Source of the DNA: Janthinobacterium sp. J1-1
Lineage (GTDB): Bacteria; Pseudomonadota; Gammaproteobacteria; Burkholderiales; Burkholderiaceae_D
Length of the DNA stretch: 64,000 nt
Direction: 5' to 3'
NCBI RefSeq assembly: GCF_030944405.1
Contig: NZ_CP132339.1
Coordinates: 6,386,001 to 6,450,000, forward strand
The notes under the pieces are model-generated. The model searched no databases. It saw nothing but the letters and a program-made list of their open reading frames with translations, and was not told the origin of the DNA. Below are positions 26,795-35,853 of the stretch, in pieces. Each line of letters begins with the position of its first letter. The stretch's first letter is position 1. The position numbers and the translations under genes are program-made.

Positions 26795-27199
26795 ATGAAA
26801 AAATTTCATACTTCAGATTCCATCAATATGGGAATACTTTGCCTAAATTTTGACGAAGCAAAAAAATTCTACATTGATCATCTTGGATTTTTTGTTACGA
26901 TGGATAGTATTATTCAGTTTGATTCAGGAACCAGCCGCCGGCTAACAATGGCGCACGAGTACAACAAAAAATTCTCGATAGAATTCATACATCCGTCAAG
27001 CATTGAGCAGGCAACTCGCGTAGGTGCAAAAGGTGGGACAATCAATCTATTCACCTTACCAACGAAAAATATTGGCACGCTCAAGGAACGACTGGAAAAA
27101 ACTGCTTTTTTCATCGATTACCTAGAGGTGCCCTACGCAAGTTTTTTAAACTTGGAAGATCCTATGGGGAATAATATTTGCCTCTACGAACCGTGCTAA
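26795..27199 (+). CDS. VOC (glyoxalase/bleomycin-resistance) fold protein in the toxin island
   Basis: 134 aa. The order beta-alpha-beta typical of one VOC module pair is visible: MGILCLNFDEAKKFYIDHLGFFV, the FSIEFIHPS strand, then LNLEDPMGNNICLYEP at the end, where many VOC proteins have a DPxGN motif followed by an acidic ligand. The gene is AT-rich and follows the Tdi-type gene by 44 bases. VOC-like genes often sit in toxin-immunity islands, so an orphan immunity or resistance role is possible, but a metabolic role is not excluded. Confidence 0.75.
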   Translation: MKKFHTSDSINMGILCLNFDEAKKFYIDHLGFFVTMDSIIQFDSGTSRRLTMAHEYNKKFSIEFIHPSSIEQATRVGAKGGTINLFTLPTKNIGTLKERLEKTAFFIDYLEVPYASFLNLEDPMGNNICLYEPC

Positions 27200-27243
27200 A
27201 CCAATGCAATAATTACATGAAAATACATCAATAAAAATTATGC

Positions 27244-27759
27244 ATGATAAAAATGAAAAAATTTAAAATTCCAATTTATGCTTTTGATTTTATCAATGGA
27301 TTGTTGCGCATCAATGGAGATATTGCATTATCGAAAAAAACTACAGCAAACGATGTCAAGAACAGAATTATCAACACATTCCTTATCAAACCCAGAACAC
27401 CTGAGCCTGGAATTTTTATTTTTGATATCAACGGATGGGTAGACGAGCATGTCGTTGAGATGATTTCCTTAAAAGAAACCTTCTCAAAAATAGATTATGT
27501 CACGATATACTATTTTGAAAATAATTCTTTCGGCAACGGCATCAGTGAGTCATCGCTCGTCAAAAAAATTCAAAAACAGTGTGGTAATCCCGGAAAAATT
27601 AAAGGGCTATCAGAAATAGTATTCCAATTCCCATGGGGAAGAATTATCGTACATCATGATATAAAAGTATCTTCCTCATGCATAATCTTGCAGTATAAAA
27701 AAAATACCCCGAGGATCAACTCATCATGTCGAGAAAAAATGATACTTCAAAACCATTAA
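27244..27759 (+). CDS. Unknown protein in AT-rich toxin island
   Basis: 171 aa, not recognised. It starts MIKMKKFKIPIYAFDFINGL, with repeated KLxIN-like basic/hydrophobic patterns and a central GIFIFDINGWVDEHVVEMISLKE. No signal peptide or membrane segment. The C terminus after CIILQYKK reads through an A8 tract (27697-27704 region) and overlaps the next ORF by 34 bases; a one-base change in that tract would end or alter the tail, so the true C terminus is uncertain. Position after an effector/immunity pair suggests an orphan immunity gene, which is inference only. Confidence 0.6.
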   Translation: MIKMKKFKIPIYAFDFINGLLRINGDIALSKKTTANDVKNRIINTFLIKPRTPEPGIFIFDINGWVDEHVVEMISLKETFSKIDYVTIYYFENNSFGNGISESSLVKKIQKQCGNPGKIKGLSEIVFQFPWGRIIVHHDIKVSSSCIILQYKKNTPRINSSCREKMILQNH

Positions 27760-28109
27760 TCAATATCAATAAATCTATACAAGCACAGCAACGGATAATA
27801 GAACTCATAAAGAATAGTGATTGTTTTTTCCCAAAATAGAATGAGATAGGATGGGTTATTTTATTAAAGAAACTACCCGAAAAATTAAAAATATGCCTTC
27901 TGCATGAAATTTCCTTGGGAAATTCATTGATCACATTGAATTGCTCAGACTGGCCAGAAAAGGGGAGTGTTGTAGCACTGCCAAGTAACAAGTTCAGAAT
28001 AACCCAATTCGACAAGGAGCTACATTTCAGAGAATTAAATGATCCGCATTATTGCAGGGAAGAAATTTCATATATTGAAGATAATTTTACGCATCTGATT
28101 ATCAATTAG
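27726..28109 (+). pseudogene. Small gene interrupted by an in-frame TAG
   Basis: One frame is open from ATG 27726 to TAA 28109 except for a TAG at 27837-27839 (codon 38). Before it: MSRKNDTSKPLININKSIQA, then QQRIIELIKNSDCFFPK. After it: NEIGWVILLKKLPEKLKICL and on to DNFTHLIIN. Both sides read as normal protein in the same frame and composition, giving a 127-residue product if the stop is ignored. The likeliest reading is a nonsense-mutated immunity-like gene. No family is recognised. Sequencing error or readthrough cannot be excluded. Confidence 0.6.
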
Positions 28110-28219
28110 ATCACATCAAAAACGGGTCAGCATTTGACTTGCCCAGCGCCCTGCCCGATACTTGCCGCTGTCTCCAAGCTCCCACCCCGAGCAACACAGC
28201 ACCAGCATCTCTCACCACC

Positions 28220-29137
28220 ATGTCCTACTTCACCGCTCCCGCCCCCTACATCGGCCGCTTCGCCCCCTCCCCCTCCGGTCCCTTGCACATGGGCTCGCTC
28301 GTGGCCGCCATGGCCAGCTATCTTGATGCCAAGGTGCATCAGGGAACATGGCTGCTGCGCATCGAGGACCTGGACTATGACCGCAATGTGGATGGTGCCG
28401 ATGCGGCCATCCTGGCGTCCCTGCAGCGCTGCGGCATGGCGTGGGATGGCGAGGCGACTTGGCAGAGCCGGCGGCTGCCGTTGTATGAGGCGGCTTTGAC
28501 GCGGCTGCAGGGTGACGGTCTGGTGTATGCCTGCGGCTGTTCGCGCAAGGAGATACAGGATTCGGTGCTGCAGGCGGGCGTGGCCAGGAATGGCGCGGCG
28601 GTGTATCCGGGTACTTGCCGCCATGGCCTGGCGCCGGGCAAGGAAGCCCGCGGGCTGCGACTACGGGTGCCCGATGGCGATGCGGCTGTGTACGGCTTTG
28701 TGGACCGCTGGCATGGCGAGGTGCGGCAGGACTTGGCCAGCGAGGTGGGCGATTTTATCGTGCTGCGTGGCGATGGCTATTGGGCGTATCAACTGGCGGT
28801 GGTGGTCGATGACGGCGAACAGGGCATCACCGATATCGTGCGCGGGGCGGATTTGCTCGATTCGACGCCGCGCCAGCTGTATCTGCAGGACGTCTTGAAC
28901 TTGCCGCATCCACGATTTTTGCATGTGCCTGTTGTCAATAATGCGCTGGGCGAAAAACTGTCGAAGCAAACGGGGGCACTGGCCTTCGATACGGGCACGC
29001 CGGCGCAAGAGTTGCTCGCGTCGGCCCTGCTGCCGGCTGCGCGCTTCCTGGGTCTCGATGTGCAGACCGGCAGCCTCGATGACTTCTGGCGGCGGGCAAT
29101 ACCGGCCTGGGCGCGGCGACTTTCCGAGCAACCATAA
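28220..29137 (+). CDS. gluQ: Glutamyl-Q tRNA(Asp) synthetase
   Basis: 305 aa YadB/GluQ-RS. It attaches glutamate to the queuosine base of tRNA(Asp). It looks like the catalytic half of GluRS: GRFAPSPSGPLHMGSL (12-27) with the HxGH-like motif, LRIEDLDYDRN, a Cys cluster (ACGCSR and PGTCRHG) for a zinc, and KLSKQ near residue 248 as the KMSKS motif. The anticodon-binding domain is absent, as expected. The ATG at 28220 gives the natural start (MSYFTAPAPYIGRFAPS). GC content returns to the genome norm here, marking the end of the AT-rich island. Confidence 0.95.
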   Translation: MSYFTAPAPYIGRFAPSPSGPLHMGSLVAAMASYLDAKVHQGTWLLRIEDLDYDRNVDGADAAILASLQRCGMAWDGEATWQSRRLPLYEAALTRLQGDGLVYACGCSRKEIQDSVLQAGVARNGAAVYPGTCRHGLAPGKEARGLRLRVPDGDAAVYGFVDRWHGEVRQDLASEVGDFIVLRGDGYWAYQLAVVVDDGEQGITDIVRGADLLDSTPRQLYLQDVLNLPHPRFLHVPVVNNALGEKLSKQTGALAFDTGTPAQELLASALLPAARFLGLDVQTGSLDDFWRRAIPAWARRLSEQP

Positions 29138-29170
29138 AAAAACCCGCCGCGGCGCAAACCGTAGCGGGTT
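29135..29170 (-). terminator. Intrinsic terminator of the TonB receptor gene
   Basis: On the minus strand an AACCCGC ... GCGGGTT stem with an interrupted GC-rich inner part is followed by seven T residues. It lies 43 bases after the receptor stop. Confidence 0.8.
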
Positions 29171-29212
29171 CAAGGCAGGCGCCAGCACGAGGCCGGCGCC
29201 TGAAATCGGCAA

Positions 29213-31438
29213 TTAGAAGTTGCCTTTGAACTGAACGCCAAACTGGCGTGGCTCGTTGATGAAGCCGGTCAGGTTGTTGAAGTCGATGGCACCGGTCACG
29301 CGCTTGGTGTCGGTAATGTTGCGGCCGAATGCAGCCACTTCGTACTTGCCGTCTTGCCAGATGTAACCTGCGCGCAAGCCGCCTTCGACCAGAGCCTTGC
29401 CGGTGAACTCGGTCGACTCATACAGGAAGAAGTTGATCTTGCTGCGGTAGGACCAGTCGGTGTAGACATAGAACTCGCCGTTTTCCATCGGGATCGAATA
29501 GCGGCCGGTGGCGGTCACAGTCCACTTCGGTGCTTGCGGCAACGCATTGCCGTTGATGATGGCGTTGCCGGCGGCATTCTTCGGATCGGTCACGATGCAG
29601 CTGCGGCAGGTGGCCACCGACAGGGTCGGATCGTCGATCTCCGTGAAGTTGTAACTGCCGCCCAAGGACATTTTGAGGCTAGGCGTGACAAAACCTTCCA
29701 GTTCCAGCTCGGCGCCGCGGCCGTTGGTCTTGGCGGCGTTGATCAGGCGCGTGACGTTCGAGTTACCACCCACTACCGTCAGTTGCTGGTTCTTGACCTG
29801 GTAGTCATACACGCTAAAAGCAACGCGGGCGCGGCGCTCGAACAGGTCGGCCTTGACGCCGGCTTCATACGAGGTGATGGTTTCGGCATCGGCCACGGTG
29901 ACCGGCACGCTGGAGCTTGCCGGAGCAATACTTGGCGCACGGAAACCGGTAGCGACACGGCCGTAGAAGCTCACGTCCTTGGTGTACTTGTAGGTGCCGC
30001 TCAGGTCCCAGTTGAATTTCGATTTGCTGACATCGGCGCTGGTCGGATTGACTTGCACCACGCGGTCGGCCACCACGGTATCGAAATCTTTCTTGTCTTT
30101 CGTGTAGCGCAGGCCGGCGCGCAGCATGAAGGCGTCGTTGACAGCGTAGTTGACCGAACCGAAGGTGGCCCAGGCGGTGTTTTTCTGGCGGCTGGCCAGA
30201 TGCGAAGCGAGCACGTGGGTATTGGTGTCGAAGGTATCGGAGAAACCGTTGGCGTCTTCATTGAAGTAGTACACGCCTGCCTGCCAGTTCAGCGGACCGG
30301 CATTTTTCGATTCGGCGCGGAATTCTTGCGAGTACTGTTTCACGCTGCTGATGCCGCCGGCGGTTTCCACATTGAATGGAATCGCCGGGGTCATGCCTGG
30401 CGCGCCGCCGTCGATATCGCCGTGCGACAGGTAGCTGCCGACATGTTCGAAACCGGTGATCGAATACAGTTTCACGCCGTCCAGGTCCCAGCTCAGGCGG
30501 GCGCTGGCGCCATTGGTGCGCAGGTTCTGGAAGTTCGGTGCGTTGGTGAACGATTTGTTCGGATCGAAGCCGTCGACCAGGTCATTGCTGCCAGGACGGA
30601 TGGCGTTGGCGTAGAACACGCGCGCGCTGCCGGTGGTGTTGCGCTGGTGTACGTTGAACAGGGCGTTGAAGGTGGTGTTCGGCGCATACAGCACTTGCAC
30701 GCGTTCGGCGTGTTCGTTGTAGCCGTCCAGCGCATCTTTCTGGCCGGTAAAGGTGTTGTCGACGTAGTCGTCGCGGTGCTGGCGCAGGGTCGAGAAACGC
30801 ATCGCCCACTCTTTGCTCAATGGCACGTTGACGGCGCCTTCGGCATTGATGGTGTTGTGGGTGGCGATCGAACCGCTGTAATAGCCTTCGACCTTGTCCA
30901 GGCTCGGCTTGGCCGATTCGAACTTGACCACGCCGGCAGGGGTGTTGCGGCCGAACAGCGTGCCTTGCGGGCCGCGCAGCACTTCCACGTTGGCCACGTC
31001 GAAGATCGGGTAACCCTTCAGGATCGGGTTTTCTTGCACGACATCGTCGTAAATCAGGGAAACAGGTTGCGATGCAAAAATGTTGAAGTCGGTATTGCCG
31101 TAGCCGCGGATGTAGAAGCGCGGGAAGGTACGGCCGTTCGACGATTCCACGTTCAGGCTAGGCACTTTGCCGGCCAGCATGCGGATATCCTGGCCGCCGG
31201 AGACGATGACGTCCAGCTTTTGGGCGGTCAGCATCGATACGGAGACTGGTACGTCGCGGATGTTTTCCTTGCGGCGCTGGGCCGTGACGGTCACGGTTTC
31301 AAGCTGGCTGGCGGCAGGCGCTGCATCTGCGGCGGCCTCGTCAGCGTAGGCCGTGCCGATAGGCAAGGCTGCGGTAAGGGCAAGCATGGCGGCGCTTTTG
31401 GCGCACAAACGCTTGTGCATCTTGGACATTTTGATCAT
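29213..31438 (-). CDS. TonB-dependent outer-membrane receptor
   Basis: 741 aa. Signal peptide ends in GTAYADE near residue 27. The TonB box is within ETVTVTAQRRKENI, which starts the plug domain (about 40-160, with PSLNVESSNGRTFPRFYIRGYG and VEVLRGPQGTLFGRNTPAGVV). A 22-strand barrel follows and ends in the aromatic FGVQFKGNF. The layout matches FecA/CirA-like receptors without an N-terminal signalling domain. The ligand (siderophore, heme, vitamin or sugar) is not predictable. Start ATG 31438 follows GGGGAA; the frame is open much further upstream. No TonB or transport partner gene is adjacent. Confidence 0.93.
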   Translation of the reverse strand: MIKMSKMHKRLCAKSAAMLALTAALPIGTAYADEAAADAAPAASQLETVTVTAQRRKENIRDVPVSVSMLTAQKLDVIVSGGQDIRMLAGKVPSLNVESSNGRTFPRFYIRGYGNTDFNIFASQPVSLIYDDVVQENPILKGYPIFDVANVEVLRGPQGTLFGRNTPAGVVKFESAKPSLDKVEGYYSGSIATHNTINAEGAVNVPLSKEWAMRFSTLRQHRDDYVDNTFTGQKDALDGYNEHAERVQVLYAPNTTFNALFNVHQRNTTGSARVFYANAIRPGSNDLVDGFDPNKSFTNAPNFQNLRTNGASARLSWDLDGVKLYSITGFEHVGSYLSHGDIDGGAPGMTPAIPFNVETAGGISSVKQYSQEFRAESKNAGPLNWQAGVYYFNEDANGFSDTFDTNTHVLASHLASRQKNTAWATFGSVNYAVNDAFMLRAGLRYTKDKKDFDTVVADRVVQVNPTSADVSKSKFNWDLSGTYKYTKDVSFYGRVATGFRAPSIAPASSSVPVTVADAETITSYEAGVKADLFERRARVAFSVYDYQVKNQQLTVVGGNSNVTRLINAAKTNGRGAELELEGFVTPSLKMSLGGSYNFTEIDDPTLSVATCRSCIVTDPKNAAGNAIINGNALPQAPKWTVTATGRYSIPMENGEFYVYTDWSYRSKINFFLYESTEFTGKALVEGGLRAGYIWQDGKYEVAAFGRNITDTKRVTGAIDFNNLTGFINEPRQFGVQFKGNF

Positions 31439-31943
31439 GAAGAGTTCCCCAGAAGTTAAAAAGTAATGCGAAGAATGGCTGTCTCCGGTATTTCTTCTTG
31501 CGGCGCTGTGCATACGCCTGCACCTTTCTGGTGCGGCAGCGCGAGCGGATGTCCCTCCGCTCCTGGCGTCGCTGGCTCCGTCCCTGCTGCCCCATTGCCG
31601 GCAGCGGTCATGGCCGCATCGTCTCGATATCTCGCAGACGCCAACTTTAAAAACAAGGCGCCAATTTAATTCAAGCCCGTCTTTGGCCGCAAGAATATTG
31701 TTGCTACGCACAATCATTCATCCAAAGAAGCACCTCGATAGTGGTTATTCAGCCACAAAGCCCGCTGTTTTGTGGTTTTCATGGTGGTTTTCATACTTCT
31801 CAAAAGAGCCATGAAAAAACGCGATAAGGCTGCAAGCGGAAATGCCCGCGCCAGCAAATGCCTGTAATATCGCAACAATTGCAAGCTCTGCCCTGCCCCA
31901 TACCGGTGCAGCCGCAGCCCGCGTACCATAGCCGACCGTGTCC
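31439..31943. promoter_or_regulatory. Divergent 505-base region with structured leader upstream of the TonB receptor
   Basis: No gene is seen. In the receptor 5' leader a nested hairpin is clear: CAGCG (31537-31541) with CGCTG (31570-31574), and GAGCGG (31543-31548) with CCGCTC (31557-31562) around an 8-base loop. A further small ACC-TTTCT-GGT hairpin lies at about 31522-31532. No known riboswitch is recognised. The part next to the kinase gene lacks an obvious Shine-Dalgarno. Confidence 0.35.
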
Positions 31944-34900
31944 ATGCCCGAACCCCGCCCGAACCCGCCTGCCAGTATCGCCAGCCATGCGGCACCGTCC
32001 CTGTTCGATCTCACGCCGGACCTGGTCTTCACCATCGGCGTCGATGACACTTTGAGCGGCCTGAACCCCAGCGCGCGGCGCCTGCTGCATGGCAACAGAT
32101 GGGACCGGCTGTGGATACCCAGCGACAATATCGCCGCCGATACCGCACTGCAGACGGCGCGCCGCGATGGCCAGGCGCAGTGCGACGCCACCCTGATCGG
32201 CGGCGCCACCGGCAACGGCTGGCAAGTGCTGCTGCATCGTTTGCCGCCCGATGGCTTATCCGGGCAGCAGGTGCTGGCCATCTGCCGCGACATCAGCGCA
32301 CGCCTGGAAGCGGCGCGCCAGCTGGCCGACAACGCCCTGCGCGCGCGCACCCTGCTGGGCGCCCATTGCGACATTGCCTGGAGTACCAGTACCGCCGGCA
32401 ACTTTGACGCCGACCAGCCCGCATGGCGCGCCTACACGGGCCAGAGCACGGCTGAACTGATGGGCAAGGGCTGGCTCAATGCCGTGCATCCCGACGACCG
32501 CGCCATCGCCGACGCCGCCTACCCACACCCTTCGGACGTGCGCACCACCGAATACCGCCTGCGCCATGCGGACGGCGGCTACCGCAACGTCGTCGCACGC
32601 ATGCTGCCCGTATATGGCCCTGACGGCGCCGTCAGCGTATGGGTCGGTTCGCATACCGACGTGACTGCCACGCGGCAGGCGGAACAGCGCCTGCGGCTGG
32701 CCATGCAGGGTGGACGCATGGGCACCTGGGATATCGACCTGGGCAGCGGCAGCATGCAGTGTTCGGCCACCTGCATGACCAATTTCGGTTTTGCCCAAGG
32801 AGAAGGCGTCGACTATCAGCGGCTGAGTGCGGCCATGCTCGAGTCCGACCGCCTGCGCTGGCGCGCGGCGGTGCACGAAGCGATCACCAGCGCCAGCGAT
32901 GTCGAGGTGGAAGTACGCGTGCGCTGGCCCGACGGCTCGCTGCATTGGGCGCATATGCGCGGCGCCTGCACCTGCGATGCGGCCGGCAATGTGATCGGCC
33001 TGTCGGGCATCTCGCTGGATATCACCGCCAGCAAGCACAACGAAGAAACCTTGCGCATGACCCTGGCTGCCGGCGACGTGGCCACCTGGAACTGGGATAT
33101 CGTGGCCGACAAGGTGACGGTCGACAGCAATATGGCGCGCCTGTTTCCCGTCGATACCAGCAGCTCCGGTCCCGCGCCGCTGGCACGCTATGTGGACGTG
33201 ATCCATCCCGACGACCGCGAGCGGGTCGGCAGGCAGATCGAGCAGGCGCTGCAATCGCAGCAGCCGTTCGAATCGCGCTACCGCGTGCGTGCCCTGGATG
33301 GTCAGTACCACTCGGTGCTGGCGCGCGGCCGTGCCGAATATGGCGCCGATGGCACGCCCTTGCAGTTGCCCGGCGTCATCCTCGACATCACGCGCCAGAG
33401 CCAGGTGGAAGACGCGCTGTCCAGCAGCGAAGAGCGCTACAGCACCTTGATCGAGCTGATGGACCAGGCCTTTTGCGTGATTGAAATGCTGTACGACGAT
33501 GAGGGCAAGCCAGTCGATTTCCGCTACCTGGAAGCGAACCCTGCCTTCGTCAAGCAGTCGGGGCTGGAGAACGCGATCGGCAAGACCATCCGCAGCTTCG
33601 TGCCCGAGCACGACCAGCACTGGTTCGACTTTTACGACCAGGTGCTCAAGACCGGCCACCCGATGCGGTACGAAGACGAGGCGCACGCCATGGAGCGCTG
33701 GTTCGAGATCTTCGCGGCGCGCCTGGGCGAGCCGGGCAGCACCAGGCTGACGGTGTTGTTTACCGATATCAGCGAGCGCAAACGTGCCGAGAAACAACTG
33801 CGCCAGCTGGCCGACGACCTGTCGGAGATGGACCGGCGCAAGACCGAATTCCTGGCCACCCTGGCGCATGAATTGCGCAATCCGCTGGCACCGATCCGCA
33901 ACGGCCTGCAGATCATGCGCCTGGCGGCCGACAAGCCGGCCACGGTGGCGCGCGTGCGCGACGTGATGGAGCGGCAGGTCAACCAGATGGTGCACCTGGT
34001 CAATGACCTGCTGGACGTGGCGCGCATCACGCGCGGACAGATCGAACTCAAGCTGGAACGCACGGATCTGAAGACCATTATCGCCAGCGCGGTGGAAACC
34101 AGCATGCCGCTGATCGAAGCCAACCAGCATCAATTGCAGGTGAATATCGATGAGCAGGCCTTGCCGCTCGACGCCGACCCGACACGCCTGGCGCAGGTGG
34201 TCGGCAACCTGCTCAACAACGCCGCCAAGTATACGCCGGCCAAAGGCCAGATCGTATTGACGGCGCGCCGCACCGGCGACGACGCGCACATCGACGTACG
34301 CGACAGCGGCGTGGGCATACCGGCCGCCTCCTTGTCCACCGTGTTCGACATGTTCACCCAGGTGGGCCAGAACATGGGCCGCGCGCAAGGCGGGCTGGGC
34401 ATCGGCTTGTCGCTGGTGCGGCGCCTGGCTGAGTTGCACGGCGGCAGCGCCAGCGCGGCCAGTGCCGGCACCGGCCTGGGCAGCACTTTTACGGTACGCC
34501 TGCCGCTGGCGGCGCCAGCACCGGCGGCCAGGGACGACGACACGCCGCAGTCATTGCCAGCAGCGACCGTGCCGTTTCGCGTGCTGGTGGTGGACGACAA
34601 TGTCGACGCCGCCGACACCCTCGCCGCCGTGCTCGACATCATGGGCCACACCACGCAGGTGGTACACGATGGCGCCCAGGCGCTGGCCGTGGTGCCGCAA
34701 TTCCTGCCCGAGGTGGTGTTTCTCGACATCGGCCTGCCCGGCATGAACGGCCATGACGTCGCGCGCGCCCTGCGCCGGACGCCAGCCGGCGCGCACGCCG
34801 TGCTGATCGCCCTCACGGGCTGGGGCGCAGAGGACGACCGCAGCCAGTCCAGCGCGGCCGGCTTCGACCATCACCTGACCAAACCGGCCAATCTGCACGC

Positions 34901-34958
34901 CATCGGCGAATTGCTGGCCACCGTATCCACCCATCAAAAGAAGACCGACCATGTCTGA
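31944..34958 (+). CDS. Hybrid sensor histidine kinase / response regulator with multiple PAS domains
   Basis: 1004 aa cytoplasmic or peripheral kinase without clear membrane helices. About five PAS-like segments lie at roughly 15-115, 130-250, 255-365, 370-485 and 495-620. Then a HisKA domain with phospho-acceptor His642 (TLAHELRNPLAP), HATPase (GNLLNNAAKYTP, DSGVGIP, GGLGIGLSLVRRL) at about 745-860, and a REC domain with phospho-acceptor Asp928 (VFLDIGLPGMNG). A GTG at 31938 is an alternative start. No cognate output regulator is near. The stop overlaps the beta-lactamase start by 8 bases, so the two are coupled. Confidence 0.93.
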   Translation: MPEPRPNPPASIASHAAPSLFDLTPDLVFTIGVDDTLSGLNPSARRLLHGNRWDRLWIPSDNIAADTALQTARRDGQAQCDATLIGGATGNGWQVLLHRLPPDGLSGQQVLAICRDISARLEAARQLADNALRARTLLGAHCDIAWSTSTAGNFDADQPAWRAYTGQSTAELMGKGWLNAVHPDDRAIADAAYPHPSDVRTTEYRLRHADGGYRNVVARMLPVYGPDGAVSVWVGSHTDVTATRQAEQRLRLAMQGGRMGTWDIDLGSGSMQCSATCMTNFGFAQGEGVDYQRLSAAMLESDRLRWRAAVHEAITSASDVEVEVRVRWPDGSLHWAHMRGACTCDAAGNVIGLSGISLDITASKHNEETLRMTLAAGDVATWNWDIVADKVTVDSNMARLFPVDTSSSGPAPLARYVDVIHPDDRERVGRQIEQALQSQQPFESRYRVRALDGQYHSVLARGRAEYGADGTPLQLPGVILDITRQSQVEDALSSSEERYSTLIELMDQAFCVIEMLYDDEGKPVDFRYLEANPAFVKQSGLENAIGKTIRSFVPEHDQHWFDFYDQVLKTGHPMRYEDEAHAMERWFEIFAARLGEPGSTRLTVLFTDISERKRAEKQLRQLADDLSEMDRRKTEFLATLAHELRNPLAPIRNGLQIMRLAADKPATVARVRDVMERQVNQMVHLVNDLLDVARITRGQIELKLERTDLKTIIASAVETSMPLIEANQHQLQVNIDEQALPLDADPTRLAQVVGNLLNNAAKYTPAKGQIVLTARRTGDDAHIDVRDSGVGIPAASLSTVFDMFTQVGQNMGRAQGGLGIGLSLVRRLAELHGGSASAASAGTGLGSTFTVRLPLAAPAPAARDDDTPQSLPAATVPFRVLVVDDNVDAADTLAAVLDIMGHTTQVVHDGAQALAVVPQFLPEVVFLDIGLPGMNGHDVARALRRTPAGAHAVLIALTGWGAEDDRSQSSAAGFDHHLTKPANLHAIGELLATVSTHQKKTDHV

Positions 34959-35853
34959 AGAACTCAATCATTCCCGCCGCCAGGTGCTGATCCTGGCCGG
35001 CGCCGCCCTGCTGTGCCCGGCAGCGCTATTGCATGCCGCGCCCAACGCCACCACGGCGGCGGACGCCCAGGCGCAACTGGCGGCACTGGAACAGGCCGCC
35101 GGCGGGCGCCTGGGCGTGTCTGCCCTGCACACCGGCAGTGGCGCGCGCATCGCCCACCGCGCCGACGAACGCTTTCCCATGTGCAGCACGTTCAAATCCA
35201 TGCTGGCGGCGGCGGTGCTGGCGCGCAGCACCAGCGACCCGCACTTGATGAACAAGCTGGTGCGCTATGAAGCCAGGGAACTGGTCACTTATTCGCCGGT
35301 CACGGAACAACATGTGGCCACCGGCATGCGCGTGGCCGAGCTGTGCGCCGCCACCTTGCAAACCAGCGACAACAGCGCGGCAAACTTCCTGATGAAAATA
35401 TTGGGTGGCCCGCAGGCGGTAACGGCCTATGCGCGCAGCATCGGCAATGAGGTATTCCAGCTGGAACGCTGGGAAACGGAACTCAATAGCGCCATCCCGG
35501 GCGAAGTGCGCGACACCACCAGCCCGGCGGCCACCGTGCACAGCCTGGACGGCCTGCTGCTGCGCACCAGTTTGCCGGCAGCGCAACGCCAGCAGCTCGA
35601 CACTTGGATGCGCGGCAACACCACCGGCGACAAGCGCATCCGTGCCGGCGTGCCTGCCGGCTGGAGCGTGGCCGACAAGACCGGTTCGGGCGCCTACGGC
35701 AGCGTCAACGATATCGGCGTCGCCTACCCCTCCGGCGACGCGACAGCGCCGCTGGTGATCGCCATCTACTACACGCGTGAACAAAAGAACGCGCCGACCA
35801 ACCAGGACATCATCACGGCCGCGACCCGTATCGTGGTGGCGGCGCTGGGCTGA
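34951..35853 (+). CDS. Class A serine beta-lactamase
   Basis: 300 aa. A Tat-like signal (SRRQVLILAGAALL) precedes cleavage near LLHAA (about 29), so export is likely through Tat or Sec. All class A motifs are intact: S79-T-F-K82, S139-D-N141, the ExxLN omega-loop glutamate at E175 and K243-T-G245 followed by SGAYG. Cys78 directly before the active Ser is like CTX-M/PenA enzymes, and there is no Cys at Ambler 238, so this is not a KPC/GES-type disulfide enzyme. Expected to hydrolyse penicillins and cephalosporins in the periplasm. Overlaps the sensor kinase gene by 8 bases; no ampR-like regulator is adjacent. Confidence 0.95.
   Translation: MSEELNHSRRQVLILAGAALLCPAALLHAAPNATTAADAQAQLAALEQAAGGRLGVSALHTGSGARIAHRADERFPMCSTFKSMLAAAVLARSTSDPHLMNKLVRYEARELVTYSPVTEQHVATGMRVAELCAATLQTSDNSAANFLMKILGGPQAVTAYARSIGNEVFQLERWETELNSAIPGEVRDTTSPAATVHSLDGLLLRTSLPAAQRQQLDTWMRGNTTGDKRIRAGVPAGWSVADKTGSGAYGSVNDIGVAYPSGDATAPLVIAIYYTREQKNAPTNQDIITAATRIVVAALG

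Noticed and set aside
29354..31459. 701-codon open frame on the plus strand opposite the TonB receptor
   Set aside because: It is the antisense shadow of the receptor gene: composition is His/Val/Gly/Arg-rich and no domain fits, while the minus-strand frame carries plug and barrel motifs.
31439..31600. Possible known riboswitch upstream of the TonB receptor
   Set aside because: No conserved box of cobalamin, TPP, glycine or other known classes was found; only a generic hairpin is supported.
32256..34439. Long minus-strand open frame opposite the hybrid kinase
   Set aside because: High-GC antisense shadow; the plus-strand frame has PAS, HisKA, HATPase and REC motifs.
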